Program-made: the position numbers and the translations under genes
Notes under the pieces: model-generated
Databases searched by the model: none
Told to the model about the DNA's origin: nothing
The model's input: the letters and a program-made list of their open reading frames with translations, nothing else
NCBI GenBank assembly: GCA_964627305.1
Contig: CAZVHP010000007.1
Span: 62,001-126,000, forward strand
Length of the DNA: 64,000 nucleotides
Source: WJKG01 sp964627305
GTDB lineage: Bacteria; Zixibacteria; MSB-5A5; GN15; FEB-12
Direction: 5' to 3'
Shown here: piece after piece, positions 1 through 9,662 of the stretch
Numbering within the stretch: the first letter of the stretch is position 1
Layout of the letters: the number at the start of each line of letters is the position of its first letter

Positions 1-89
1 TTCAGGGCTGCCGTGATTGCTATATTCCCGGCAGCACACTCAGACGCACTCTATCTTGGGAAATCAGTCATTCAGAATAAGGAGCGCTT

Positions 90-1142
90 ATGCTTTTGTT
101 CAGATCGAAAAACGTGTCGACCGCCGCGATGCTGCTGGTCGCCGCCATCATCATGTGGCCGGGCCCGGCGGCCACAGAGGAACTCGATGTCTCTGACCGT
201 CTGGCCGAGGTCCGCGACCTGTACTTCGACGCCGACTTCGAGAAGGCGCTGTCACTGACCAATGAGCTGCTGCGACGGCCCGATGTGACCACCGCCGACA
301 GCATCGCCATCCTGGAGCATCAGGGACTGATCTACTTCAGTTGGGGCAATGACTATCACAATAAGTCGGTGCAGTGTCTGGAGCGCATCTCAAAGATCGA
401 TCCCTGCCTGATCAAACTGCCCCGCAAGTACTGGCCCGCCCCCATGGCCGACTACTGGTACAAGATAGCCGATACGATGGGCGTACTCACCTGCAACCGC
501 GGCGCTGACACCAGGGTCCAGACCATTGCCTTCTGGCCGCTCGATGCCACCGCGCAGCAGAAATCGCAGGAGCGGCTCGGAGACCTCGGCGCCGGCCTGG
601 CCCAGATACTCGAGATTGGATTCATGAACATCGGCGGACTCGAAGTCGTCGAGCGCCAGAAACTCGACTACCTGATCAGGGAACACCAACTGGCCCAGGG
701 CGAACTGGTCGATCAGCAGACCGCCCTCAAGGCCGGCAAGATGCTCTCGGCACACCTGATGGTCTTCGGCAGCATCATCGAACTTGACGGATCCAAAGAC
801 ATCAAGCTGGCCTTCCGCGTAACGGAGGTGGAGACCAGCCGTAACCTGATGGGCTTCCAGATCGACGGAAAGAAGGGCCAGTATTACGATCTGATCCAGA
901 AAGCGACGGAGGAGCTGTGCAAGCGCCTGGATATCGCGCTGTCCGGTGATGCCCGCGACCTGATCAAGGAGGCCGGCACCAAGTCCGGCAGCGCCATGGA
1001 AGAATACGCTGCGGGCCTTCGTTACGAAAGACAGCACGAGTACACCAAAGCCTACAAACACTTCCAGGCAGCGGTTGAGGCCGACCCCGACTTCGGCGAG
1101 GCCCGGACGAAGCTCGATGTCTACAAACCGCTGGTCGGTTAG
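90..1142 (+). CDS. Secreted CsgG-like protein
   Basis: A 350-residue exported protein. A hydrophobic signal segment covers about residues 10-28 and has no lipobox. The middle (about 150-290) resembles the CsgG/LpoB-type fold: a strand with IAFWPL, then a conserved stretch around LDYLIREHQLAQ, then GSIIEL. The N-terminal part and the last 40 residues look like TPR helices. The ATG follows AAGGAG at 5-base spacing. The next gene carries the same core, so the two look like tandem paralogues. CsgG-family proteins form or assist outer-membrane assembly and export systems; the exact role here is not recognisable. It is first of four closely spaced genes ending in an outer-membrane barrel and a lipoprotein. 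Confidence 0.7.
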   Translation: MLLFRSKNVSTAAMLLVAAIIMWPGPAATEELDVSDRLAEVRDLYFDADFEKALSLTNELLRRPDVTTADSIAILEHQGLIYFSWGNDYHNKSVQCLERISKIDPCLIKLPRKYWPAPMADYWYKIADTMGVLTCNRGADTRVQTIAFWPLDATAQQKSQERLGDLGAGLAQILEIGFMNIGGLEVVERQKLDYLIREHQLAQGELVDQQTALKAGKMLSAHLMVFGSIIELDGSKDIKLAFRVTEVETSRNLMGFQIDGKKGQYYDLIQKATEELCKRLDIALSGDARDLIKEAGTKSGSAMEEYAAGLRYERQHEYTKAYKHFQAAVEADPDFGEARTKLDVYKPLVG

Positions 1143-1191
1143 GTGTAACAGAAGTTGACTACGGCAACCCGTTAGCAAAGAGAAACGCAGT

Positions 1192-2517
1192 ATGGTGATC
1201 CGGTTAAGGATATCTCCCGCCCTGGCCCTTGTTGCCTTCATGGCCCTGCTGATCGCAGGATGTTCAGCAGGACGAGTCGGTCAGGGCCGAAAACTGGCCG
1301 ATGCCGGTCAGTATGACCAGGCAAGGAAGGTCCTGTACCAGGAACTGGAGGCACGCCCGAAGAGCACCGAGGCATGGCGCGAGCTTGGCGCCACCTTCTA
1401 CAAGGAAGGTGAATACGAACGCGCACTGGTCGCCCTCCAGAACGCGAGCGATGAGGACGCCTACGCCCTCATGTACCGCGGCCTGACGCTGGAGGGCCTC
1501 TCTCGCACTACCGAGGCGATCGACAACTACCTTGCCACAATCTCGCACATGCCCCAGGGCAAGACACGCGCGATGGTCCGTCGCCGCCTTGACAGCCTGC
1601 TGCTCGCCGAGGCTACCATGCGCGAGGAGCGACTGGCCCGTGAAGAAAGCGAACTGGAGGCTGCCATCGTGCCGTCCAACGCCGTCGCCGTGGTGACTTT
1701 CGATGCCCGCCACCTCAGCGACGATCTGCGGCCCGTGGCCCGCGGGTTCGCCGAACTGGTGGCCACCGATCTGACCCACGTCAACGCACTGGTCACCGTT
1801 GACCGACTCCGTATCCAGACTCTCCTTCGCGAACAGGAACTGGCCCAATCGGGACTGGTCGACGCCGCCAGCGCCCCGCGCATGGGAAAGCTCCTTGGCG
1901 CCGGTAAACTCGTCGGCGGCAGCATGTCCAGTGCGGGCGACCAACTGCTGGTCAGCGGCTCACTGATCGACCTTGTCTCCGAACAGGGAAGCCGATCGGT
2001 ACCCGCCGAGCGCGAGCTGCAGGAGTTGTTCCGCCTCCAGAAGGAATTCGTCTTCAGCGTGATCGACAGCCTGGGCATTGAACTGACCAAAGCCGAACGA
2101 GACGCCATCGGGACATACCCCACAACCTCCTATGCCGCCTTCCTTGCCTACTGCCGGGGACTTGAGTATCGACAGCAGGGCTTCTTCAAATCCGCCGAAG
2201 CTGAGTTTCAGCAGGCAGCCGAACTCGACGGCGGCTTCCTGCAGGCACGTCAGGAACTCCAAACAACCCAGGACCTGATTGTCGGCGCCACCCTCCCGGA
2301 CGTCAGCCCCCGGGCTTTGACCGCAGCCGCAACCGAACTCCTCGGTGCCGGGACTGCCGCCGGCCTTGAGGCCGGCTTGTCAAACCTCGCCAATACCAGC
2401 GGCGTCGTACCACAACCGCAGACCGACCCCGACAACGGCAACAGCAACGCCGACAACAAACCCGTCGTCTCGGGGTATGGCTCGGCAACAGTGACAGGAG
2501 GGTTCGATGGCCAGTAA
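1192..2517 (+). CDS. TPR and CsgG-like lipoprotein
   Basis: A 441-residue lipoprotein. The N-terminus has a lipobox (LIAGC, Cys24), so it should be diacylated and membrane anchored. Residues about 30-140 form TPR-like helices (ALVALQNASDEDAYALMYRGL). Residues about 160-310 form a CsgG-like core with AVVTFDA, LLREQELAQSGLVD and a GGSMSSAG strand, matching the core of the upstream gene. Another TPR-like helix pair follows at about 320-350. The C-terminus is low complexity, rich in D, N and P. The last 11 bases overlap the next gene, which suggests translational coupling. It probably works with the upstream paralogue in the periplasm or at the outer membrane; the function is inferred only from the fold. 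Confidence 0.72.
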   Translation: MVIRLRISPALALVAFMALLIAGCSAGRVGQGRKLADAGQYDQARKVLYQELEARPKSTEAWRELGATFYKEGEYERALVALQNASDEDAYALMYRGLTLEGLSRTTEAIDNYLATISHMPQGKTRAMVRRRLDSLLLAEATMREERLAREESELEAAIVPSNAVAVVTFDARHLSDDLRPVARGFAELVATDLTHVNALVTVDRLRIQTLLREQELAQSGLVDAASAPRMGKLLGAGKLVGGSMSSAGDQLLVSGSLIDLVSEQGSRSVPAERELQELFRLQKEFVFSVIDSLGIELTKAERDAIGTYPTTSYAAFLAYCRGLEYRQQGFFKSAEAEFQQAAELDGGFLQARQELQTTQDLIVGATLPDVSPRALTAAATELLGAGTAAGLEAGLSNLANTSGVVPQPQTDPDNGNSNADNKPVVSGYGSATVTGGFDGQ

Positions 2518-3637
2518 ACCGATAGTACGGATGCTGACAGCGGGACTCACGTTGCTCATGCTCATCGTGGCCGTGCCGCTGTCGACCAACGGACAGATTG
2601 TCACCGACCAGCCAACCTCCGGACGTGCCGGAATCACTTACACGTACTGGAAAATCAGCACCGATGCCGGCGATGCCACCCTGTCCCAGACATGGCTGCC
2701 GATGAGCGTCTTCCTGCCCATTCAGGAAAACCTCGAGGCCCAGGTGTTCTTCTCCACCACCAGCAGCAGCATTGATACCGATATCGCCGATGCCCGCGTC
2801 ACCGGCCTTGGCGACCTCAGGCTGCAAGTCAGCAGGTCCGTCATGGAAGACCAGGTGCTCCTGAGCCTGGGCATGAGCCTGCCGACCGGCAAGACCGAGC
2901 TTGACCTCGGTGCCGAAAGCGAACTGCTCCAGCTTCTGGCCGAAAGCTTCCTTGATGTCCCCTCACGCCGCTGGGGCGAAGGATTCGGGCTGAACCTCCT
3001 CGTGGGCGGGGCACAGCACTGGCAGGGATGGAACCTCGCCGCCAGCGCCGCCTGGTGGTACAGCGGCGCCTATACGCCGTACGAGGGCTCCGGCGACTAC
3101 AACCCCGGCGACCTTCTACGCCTGGTGGCACGGGCACAGAAACCCGGCGATGCCCTGTCCTGGTCAGGAGGTCTGAGCTACACCCACTACGCCGCCGATC
3201 AGGTCGACGGCGACAAAACCTTCCGCCAAAGCCCCTATCTCCAGACCTATGTCGGCGCGGACTACCGCCGGAACTCAATGTATATGTCAAACCTGATTCG
3301 GTACACGCTCCGTGGCGACAACAAGCTGTTTGTCGATGATGCCTCTTCGCAAACACTCAAGCTGTACGGCAACGAACTCCAGTTGCTGTCGCGAGTTGTC
3401 TTCGATGTCGCCCCCGACTGGTATGCCGGGCCGACTCTTTCGGTCCGACTGATCGGCGGCAATGACATGGGCTTCGACAACAGCCACACGGTGCGCATCG
3501 GCGCTCTGGTGGGCAAGTCACTGACCGAGAAACACCGGCTCCACGCCGAGGCGCGGTATATGAGGGGAAGCGCCGACGGCGGCAACATATCCCTCAGCGG
3601 TCTGCAACTAATGCTCGAATTCAAGGCGGAGTTGTGA
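2507..3637 (+). CDS. Outer-membrane beta-barrel protein
   Basis: A 376-residue protein with an N-terminal signal peptide (cleavage near residue 30, after a TNGQ stretch). The rest is alternating hydrophobic and polar strands rich in Gly, Tyr and Trp, typical of an outer-membrane barrel, ending in the strand LQLMLEFKAEL. The pattern resembles MetA-pathway or transporter-type barrels, but no family-specific motif was identified. The start is supported by AGGAGG just upstream and lies inside the end of the preceding lipoprotein gene. Its place between two lipoprotein genes suggests a surface assembly or export complex. Confidence 0.68.
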   Translation: MASKPIVRMLTAGLTLLMLIVAVPLSTNGQIVTDQPTSGRAGITYTYWKISTDAGDATLSQTWLPMSVFLPIQENLEAQVFFSTTSSSIDTDIADARVTGLGDLRLQVSRSVMEDQVLLSLGMSLPTGKTELDLGAESELLQLLAESFLDVPSRRWGEGFGLNLLVGGAQHWQGWNLAASAAWWYSGAYTPYEGSGDYNPGDLLRLVARAQKPGDALSWSGGLSYTHYAADQVDGDKTFRQSPYLQTYVGADYRRNSMYMSNLIRYTLRGDNKLFVDDASSQTLKLYGNELQLLSRVVFDVAPDWYAGPTLSVRLIGGNDMGFDNSHTVRIGALVGKSLTEKHRLHAEARYMRGSADGGNISLSGLQLMLEFKAEL

Positions 3638-3638
3638 T

Positions 3639-4559
3639 ATGAAACAGACGCCCTTCAAAGACATACGCACCGCGATCATACTGATAACGATCGCACTGAC
3701 AGCACTGGTGCTCGGTTGCTCCAACTACTCCACGCAGAGCTACTCGACACAATCGGTCACGGTCTCGGTCGATCTGCAACGCCCCACGCTGCTGCTCCAG
3801 CAGTCAATCGGACGGATCGACCTGGCCGTCTACCGCGGTTCAACCATCACCGAGGAGCCTGAGGTCTACCTGATACTAACCGAGACCGGCGGCGTGGTCA
3901 CGGCTGTCATCGACAGTCTCCCGGCCAGCGACCCCCTGCTGTTTGTATTGACCGCCTACGATATCGAAATGGGGGTCCCGCTGTATCAGGACCGAAGAAT
4001 CATCAGACTCCTGCCGGACCGGATGAACAACGTGACCATGACTCTCCGCCCGGCAGTGCCGATGCTCCGGGTGCGGCCACGCTTCATCTCGCGAACGACA
4101 GCAGAGACCTTTCCCCTGGACGTGCGGGTTGACAGCGTGCAGTCGCTCTACGGGCTGGCTTTCCGGGTGAACTACGAGACCACCATGCTTCACATCGACA
4201 GCGTGCAGTCAATCGCCGGCTCCGGCACCATCTTCGTCGCCGAACAGGAAGACTCACCAACCAGCGGCTTCGGCGCCTGGGCCATCGGCATCAGCTCCAC
4301 CCAGCCCGGCGTTCCCCTGGTCAACAGCGCCGGCAGCGCGGGACTGGCCCGGTTATACTGCCGACCTGATCGGAACCTCTCGTGGAGTCTGATAGATACG
4401 GCTTCGATCTGGCTGCAGGTCACCGATGGAACCTACACCGACAGCTCTCAGATATCGATGATGGATATCTTCACCGACGACTGCCTGATTGAGTTTCACA
4501 CCGACGGATGGTTTGACGACTGGTACCAGGGCGATGGGGTAGGCGACAGCCTCAGATAG
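3639..4559 (+). CDS. Lipoprotein with cohesin-like domain
   Basis: A 306-residue lipoprotein: the signal segment ends in VLGC with Cys27 as the lipidation site and Ser at +2. Residues about 40-130 are a beta-rich domain (VTVSVDLQRP, NNVTMTLRP). Residues about 135-290 look like a cohesin or related jelly-roll domain: LYGLAFRVNYE followed by LHIDSVQS and later strands, matching the usual cohesin opening in which a protein is described as giving an expected beta-strand then a YD/YE-type turn. The start follows GGAG and lies one base after the upstream stop. The convergent neighbour carries dockerin-type calcium loops, so a binding pair is plausible. The domain call is by eye and should be checked by profile search. 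Confidence 0.62.
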   Translation: MKQTPFKDIRTAIILITIALTALVLGCSNYSTQSYSTQSVTVSVDLQRPTLLLQQSIGRIDLAVYRGSTITEEPEVYLILTETGGVVTAVIDSLPASDPLLFVLTAYDIEMGVPLYQDRRIIRLLPDRMNNVTMTLRPAVPMLRVRPRFISRTTAETFPLDVRVDSVQSLYGLAFRVNYETTMLHIDSVQSIAGSGTIFVAEQEDSPTSGFGAWAIGISSTQPGVPLVNSAGSAGLARLYCRPDRNLSWSLIDTASIWLQVTDGTYTDSSQISMMDIFTDDCLIEFHTDGWFDDWYQGDGVGDSLR

Positions 4560-4565
4560 GGGGAT

Positions 4566-4609
4566 GTCGAAACCTCGCTTCGCGACCCCTTCGGGGCAGG
4601 GGTTTCGAC
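4566..4609. terminator. Hairpin between convergent genes
   Basis: A 9-bp inverted repeat, GTCGAAACC (4566-4574) with GGTTTCGAC (4601-4609), encloses two smaller palindromes, CGCTTCGCG and CCCCTTCGGGG. It lies 6 bases past the stop of the cohesin-like lipoprotein gene and about 105 bases past the stop of the opposing giant-protein gene. It could stop transcription from both sides, though no clean T-run follows. It could also be a REP-like dispersed element, since the CCCCTTCGGGG core recurs at 26.96 kb. Confidence 0.45.
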
Positions 4610-4653
4610 CTACGTCATGCGGGGCGGGGGTTGCGACCTACCTTTGGGGCACC

Positions 4654-4679
4654 GGGCAGGCGGGAGCCCTGCCGCGCAC
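4654..4679. repeat. 26-bp palindromic dispersed repeat, copy 1
   Basis: The 26 bases run from GGGCAGG to CCGCGCAC and contain a small palindrome (GGCAGG / CCTGCC type). A second copy with three mismatches lies at 12842-12867. Both are intergenic, as expected for REP-like elements. Confidence 0.5.
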
Positions 4680-4714
4680 ATGCACTTCATCTTATATGCG
4701 GCTACGGGGCAGGC

Positions 4715-7700
4715 CTACTTCAGCAGCATCATGCGAGCCGACAGACGGACACCGCCGTCAACCTCCAGCACATAGAAATACATACCGCTCGAAACGCTCT
4801 TCCCGCTACGATCGGTAGCATCCCACTCGACCGACTGCGAACCCTGAGGGCAGTAGCCCTCATACAGCGTGGCCACATCCTGACCAAGCAGGTTGTATAC
4901 TCTCAGCGACACCTGGGCCGACTGCGGCAGATAGAACCCGATCGTCGTGGTCGGATTGAACGGGTTCGGGTAGTTCTGGTGCAATTGCGGCGATCTCGGC
5001 AACTCACCGGCGGCGTGCTCGATCTGCGCCGCCAGCATCGCACGAAGGTCCTCCCGTCCCGGACTCTCCGGACAGTTGCAGACCGCTTCGTGCAAAGCCT
5101 CCAGTACCGTGTGACTGAACCCGCCGAAAACGCTCTCGGCTGTCACCAGCGGTTCATTCCCGCGCTGCGGGGCACCCACCGATTGCGCTCCCCAGTTATC
5201 CGTGATAGCGCAGACATCGTCAGCATCAACCACCCCGGAACCGTCGGCGTCGGCATACACCGCCCGGTATGGCTGCCAGTGACTGGTGGTGCCATGAGCC
5301 AGTCCGTAGTGCGGCCCCCATTCCATGCCGGTCGATTGCCGCGCCGGACCGCTCGCCCCGAAGAACAGCCCGATCGGCAGAATGTCGCGCTCGTCGACAA
5401 CCCCGTCAGCGTTGCCATCCCCCGGCCAGACAACCGCCCCCGTCACGAAAACCAGTTGCGGTCCCGGAGGCGTCAGGTACGGTGTGCCGTTGACATCTGC
5501 AAGCGTGCCGCTGCCCCCAACCACAATCTCCTGAAGCGGCGGGAACGGTGACTCATCGGCCGGATACAGGCAGATGACCGAAACCGAGTCCCCATCGAGC
5601 ATATCGAACGAGTGCTCCCAGTACAATTCCTGCGTCGCGCCCGAAATCACCAGTCCGCTCGGAAGAGTCTCTTCATTGAGCACGCCATTGAACATGACAC
5701 AAAGCGGATCATAGACCTGCACACCCTGACGGCCGGTGGTAAGATTCCAAAGCGGCACCGACATTGCCAGACGCACATTAAGCACATGCTCACCGTTGGC
5801 CCGCACTCGCAGACGATCCGGGTAGGCTCCCGTATGCAGACTGGAACGGTCGACATCAACTGTCACATCCCGGCACTGCCCGGCGCTGAGCGTTCCCGAG
5901 GACGGGCTGACCGCCACCCAGGCCGGCAGATCGATCGCCTCCCAGCTTACCGACGCTCCCGAAATATTGCACAGGTTGAACTTCAGCGAGGCATCGGCAT
6001 TGCCGTAATCCAGCAGCGACGGCGTAATCGTGATCACCGTATGGCGCGGCTCGATATCGACTGCCACCCAGACGGTGTCAGTCTCGGAGGCGATAGTCAG
6101 CCAGCCGGTTTGTGGCCCCGGTTCAAGCGATCCCCGATCGGCAATAACCAGCACCGTCTGGGCATTGTCGGTCACACTCCCGGAGGCGGGCGACGCTGTT
6201 AGCCAGTGAGGAGCATCGGTAACACGCCACAAGAGCGTACCATCGCCCGCGTTTTGAATCAGAACAACCAGCGTATCAAACTCGGTGCCGAAATCGAGTG
6301 ACTGGGGAGAAACCGAAAGCATCGGCGGATCCTCGACCGCTATCTCAATGACGGATGCACAGGCGGTATCGCGGGCATCGACCACATGGAGAGTCGCCGT
6401 ATACAACCCGCGACCCTCGTAGGTGTGGATCGGCGAGATGGTCTGAGAGCTGTCCACCGACCCGTCTCCGAAGTCCCAGTAGAACCGGTACGGTGGCTCG
6501 CCCCCGGAGGCCTCGGCGGCAAAGGCGATCTCCAGCGGCGCGGTGCCGCTGTCGGGCGCGGCCCACACCAGGCAATTCAACTCCGGTCCCACCATGATCT
6601 CAACCATCGACAGGCACTCTGCGTCGGTAGCATCGGTAACCGTCAACGTGGCCGTATACTCCCCGCCGGCGGCGTACACATGCGCCGGATTAGCTTCTGT
6701 CGACGTGCTGTCATCGCCAAAGGTCCACAGGTATGAGTACGGCTCCGTACCACCGGAAACCTCGGCAGCAAAGGCGACCGCCAGCGGTGCAGCTCCCGAG
6801 TCCGGCTCAGCGACAACCTCACAGAAGAACTCGGGAGAAACTGTGATCTCGACTGATGTCTGGCATTGCTGCTCCCGGGCGTCCCAGATAGTGAGATTGG
6901 CGGTGTAGACTCCGGCCGTGTCGAATACCTTCGTGTATGTCGAATCCTCGGATCCGAACCAGTCATAAAGGTCCGAAAACGTCCATTCATAGTAATACGG
7001 CGGCTGGCCCCCCATGGCAATACCGGTGAACGTCACCTCCAGCGGCGCCGGACCGGCTGTCGTGCTGACCGCCAGCGAACATGACAGCCCGGCGGTCACG
7101 GTAATGTCGATGGTGCGCGTACACGTTTGGTCTATACGGTCGGATACCGTGAACCTGACAGTGTACTCGCCCTCCTCTTCAAACAGGTGCGAAGGGTTGG
7201 CCACATACGCGGTATCGCCGTCACCGAAATCCCACTCGTAACTCAGCGGCGGCACCCCCCCCGAGACATTGGACTGGAAAGACACCCACAGCGGCGCCGG
7301 ACCTTCTCGCTCCGTCTCTGTGAAGGCCGCGCAGGCAAGCGAAGGAGTGCACCCCAGATCATATCGCCCCATCAGCCCGCACGAGTTGTTCTCGGCAAGA
7401 CATGGCGATGCCATCGACAGTGAATAGTCCCGTGCCCCCGGGGCACAGAATAGCGGGTCCAGCTCAATATTGCCCGAATGGCCGCCCAGAGCGGAGACGG
7501 CCCGGCCCATCCAGTTGCCGCCGGCATTGCCATAGGAATCGGTACAACTGACACTGATGTCGTAATATTCATCATACCACTCTATCCCCGGACCGCTGGT
7601 TGAATGGGCAAAAATACACTGATCAATCGTCACTCGTGCGTATTCATACCCCCCGACAATATGAATCCCCCCGCTGTTGTAGGCGAATGTGGAACGGCTG

Positions 7701-9550
7701 ATAGTTATGTTGTTGCCCTCGCGGATGGATATCGCGCCGGTTTCCTTGCCGGAGTTGTAATCGAACAGGCAGGAATCAACGAGGACCTCGTCCCAGCTCA
7801 CAACGAGTATGCCTCCGGCCGTGTTACCGGAAGTATTGTTGTAGAAGGTGCATCCGGTGACCTTCGCCGCGGCATACTCGACATCAAGAGCGGTACCGGC
7901 GTTACCCTGAAAGATGCAGTCGGTGAAGATATTGCTGCCGCCGTCTTCCAACACGACCCCACCCCCCCGGTTGTTCTCAATGGTGGCACCGTTGACGGTA
8001 ACCGACCCGCCGGAGGCACGGATGCCCAAATAGGCGCTGCCTCGTATTATCGTATTGGTGATCGTGCCATGACCCTCACCGGTAACATAGATGCCGTTTC
8101 CTCCGGAATTCTCAATGATGCAGTCCTCGACAGTCCCTGTGGCCGACCAGATAGTAACCGCCGCAGCCGGAACATCGCCGCCATCAGCCGCATTGCGGAT
8201 CGTGAACCCCTTGATCTTCGGGTTGCCCACCGTGTACCAGTCGTAGTAGAAACCCGGGTACTTGTACTCACAATCAATGATGGTCTGGGACGGATTGCTC
8301 GAGGACGCAATGATATCCACCGGCTTTTCCCCCCCCATGCTGATGTCGCAATTGTCCGGGCCGGTGTACGTACCGGGACGGACGAGTACCGTGCCCCCGA
8401 TATACAACGGGAAGGCAGCCCGGGCGGCCTGTATGGTCGGGAACTCGGTCGGGACCTCGTGAGGACCGGTCGTGATCAGGGTCCAGACATCCGACCACGG
8501 GCCCGGTTCACCGGCAGAATAGTGCGCCCGAACACGCCAGTAGTAATTCGGGTCATGCGATCCGCCACCGGGATTGAAGGTATAGTCCGAAAACGGCAGA
8601 GGTGTCGTAATCGTGCAACTGCCACCGACAAGCGAGGTGGTGTCCACGATGATATTCCGAAACAGCGGATCAGTAGCAATCTGCAGGGAGTAGAAGACAC
8701 CATTACCGGTCCAGACGAAAGTCGGCAGGTTGTTCTCCGTAACCGTGCCGCTCAGCGGCGATACCAGGGTGGGGGCCGTGGCGGCGTCCTTGATCCCTCG
8801 GACATAGTCGACATACACAGATTCCTGTGTATCATACGCCCCGGCAAGAATCGAAACAGCCTCAAGATTGTCAAAAGCGCCCGGAGATGGCTCATTCAAT
8901 ACGATCGTGTGCCATTGACCCGATGAAAGCGGTGCGCCCCAGCCGTAATACGTAAACATGCTGGAGCCGGCGGTCTTCGCACCGATCATCACATACTGCA
9001 ACGTTGTGTCCGTAATGTATATCCGCGCCTCGATCCGGAACACACCGTTCCAGTCACCGGAATTCGGAGATACGCAGGACTTGATCCACCATTCGTAATC
9101 ACAGGAGTGTTCGTAGTAGCCGTTGAAGTTGGCGTAGTACTGAAGCGTGCTCTGGCCGCCAAACATGGCCGCGCTCAGGCCGCTGGAATAGACTGTCGTA
9201 TCGACTCGATAGACTTCCTGGCAATCCACGTCCGGGTAGTATATCTGGACGACATTGGCGGGATTCAAAAATGACCAGCCCTGGGTGCCGGTGGAGAAGT
9301 CGTACCAGACTGTATCCAGATCGTTGGCGTCAGCCTTTAGGGCCGGGAACTCACTCGGCTTGCTGGTCCGGTCCGCCGGTCCGGAGGTTGCCAGAGGATC
9401 CTCGATCACAGAGGCGGCCAGCCCCGGCGTTGCCACCAGAAAGAGAAGGAACGCAACCATGACGAACGGCCACAGATGAGTGAGTATCCGCGGAAGCCCT
9501 ACACTGTCTTCACTTCGGGCGGTCACTAAGAATCGATAATGACGGGGCAT
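4715..9550 (-). CDS. Giant secreted protein: beta-helix, PKD x4, dockerin, T9SS tail
   Basis: A 1611-residue exported protein. The signal segment lies at about residues 25-46 (FVMVAFLLFLVATPGLAA). A jelly-roll-like region follows (about 80-260), then an Fn3-like stretch (265-365) and a right-handed parallel beta-helix (370-735, many NNxG and IxxS turns). Four PKD domains span about 738-1071 with WDFGDG or WTFGDD cores. Two BACON-like domains follow (about 1073-1270, LDFGTEFD and LDYGNADA). Two dockerin-type calcium loops lie at about 1373-1453 (DGNADGVVDERD and DADGSGVVDADD). The last 90 residues are a type A T9SS sorting domain with NYPNPFNPTTTI and YNLLGQ. It is expected to be exported by Sec, then T9SS, to the cell surface. 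It probably binds or processes a polymer, but no catalytic motif was recognised. The gene stands alone behind its own promoter. Confidence 0.85.
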   Translation of the reverse strand: MPRHYRFLVTARSEDSVGLPRILTHLWPFVMVAFLLFLVATPGLAASVIEDPLATSGPADRTSKPSEFPALKADANDLDTVWYDFSTGTQGWSFLNPANVVQIYYPDVDCQEVYRVDTTVYSSGLSAAMFGGQSTLQYYANFNGYYEHSCDYEWWIKSCVSPNSGDWNGVFRIEARIYITDTTLQYVMIGAKTAGSSMFTYYGWGAPLSSGQWHTIVLNEPSPGAFDNLEAVSILAGAYDTQESVYVDYVRGIKDAATAPTLVSPLSGTVTENNLPTFVWTGNGVFYSLQIATDPLFRNIIVDTTSLVGGSCTITTPLPFSDYTFNPGGGSHDPNYYWRVRAHYSAGEPGPWSDVWTLITTGPHEVPTEFPTIQAARAAFPLYIGGTVLVRPGTYTGPDNCDISMGGEKPVDIIASSSNPSQTIIDCEYKYPGFYYDWYTVGNPKIKGFTIRNAADGGDVPAAAVTIWSATGTVEDCIIENSGGNGIYVTGEGHGTITNTIIRGSAYLGIRASGGSVTVNGATIENNRGGGVVLEDGGSNIFTDCIFQGNAGTALDVEYAAAKVTGCTFYNNTSGNTAGGILVVSWDEVLVDSCLFDYNSGKETGAISIREGNNITISRSTFAYNSGGIHIVGGYEYARVTIDQCIFAHSTSGPGIEWYDEYYDISVSCTDSYGNAGGNWMGRAVSALGGHSGNIELDPLFCAPGARDYSLSMASPCLAENNSCGLMGRYDLGCTPSLACAAFTETEREGPAPLWVSFQSNVSGGVPPLSYEWDFGDGDTAYVANPSHLFEEEGEYTVRFTVSDRIDQTCTRTIDITVTAGLSCSLAVSTTAGPAPLEVTFTGIAMGGQPPYYYEWTFSDLYDWFGSEDSTYTKVFDTAGVYTANLTIWDAREQQCQTSVEITVSPEFFCEVVAEPDSGAAPLAVAFAAEVSGGTEPYSYLWTFGDDSTSTEANPAHVYAAGGEYTATLTVTDATDAECLSMVEIMVGPELNCLVWAAPDSGTAPLEIAFAAEASGGEPPYRFYWDFGDGSVDSSQTISPIHTYEGRGLYTATLHVVDARDTACASVIEIAVEDPPMLSVSPQSLDFGTEFDTLVVLIQNAGDGTLLWRVTDAPHWLTASPASGSVTDNAQTVLVIADRGSLEPGPQTGWLTIASETDTVWVAVDIEPRHTVITITPSLLDYGNADASLKFNLCNISGASVSWEAIDLPAWVAVSPSSGTLSAGQCRDVTVDVDRSSLHTGAYPDRLRVRANGEHVLNVRLAMSVPLWNLTTGRQGVQVYDPLCVMFNGVLNEETLPSGLVISGATQELYWEHSFDMLDGDSVSVICLYPADESPFPPLQEIVVGGSGTLADVNGTPYLTPPGPQLVFVTGAVVWPGDGNADGVVDERDILPIGLFFGASGPARQSTGMEWGPHYGLAHGTTSHWQPYRAVYADADGSGVVDADDVCAITDNWGAQSVGAPQRGNEPLVTAESVFGGFSHTVLEALHEAVCNCPESPGREDLRAMLAAQIEHAAGELPRSPQLHQNYPNPFNPTTTIGFYLPQSAQVSLRVYNLLGQDVATLYEGYCPQGSQSVEWDATDRSGKSVSSGMYFYVLEVDGGVRLSARMMLLK

Positions 9551-9662
9551 ACTTGACCTCAGACATAAGATTTTGGCGGAGCCGGAAAGCCGAGCGGCGC
9601 GACCGTAAAGGGTACAAACTCCCCTGTACTCATTGATTTACGCGTCAAACGACACCACCGTA

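Noticed and set aside
4631..5551. A 306-residue + strand frame opposite the giant-protein gene end
   Set aside because: It is a shadow of the dockerin and T9SS-tail coding region, Arg-rich and without domain pattern.
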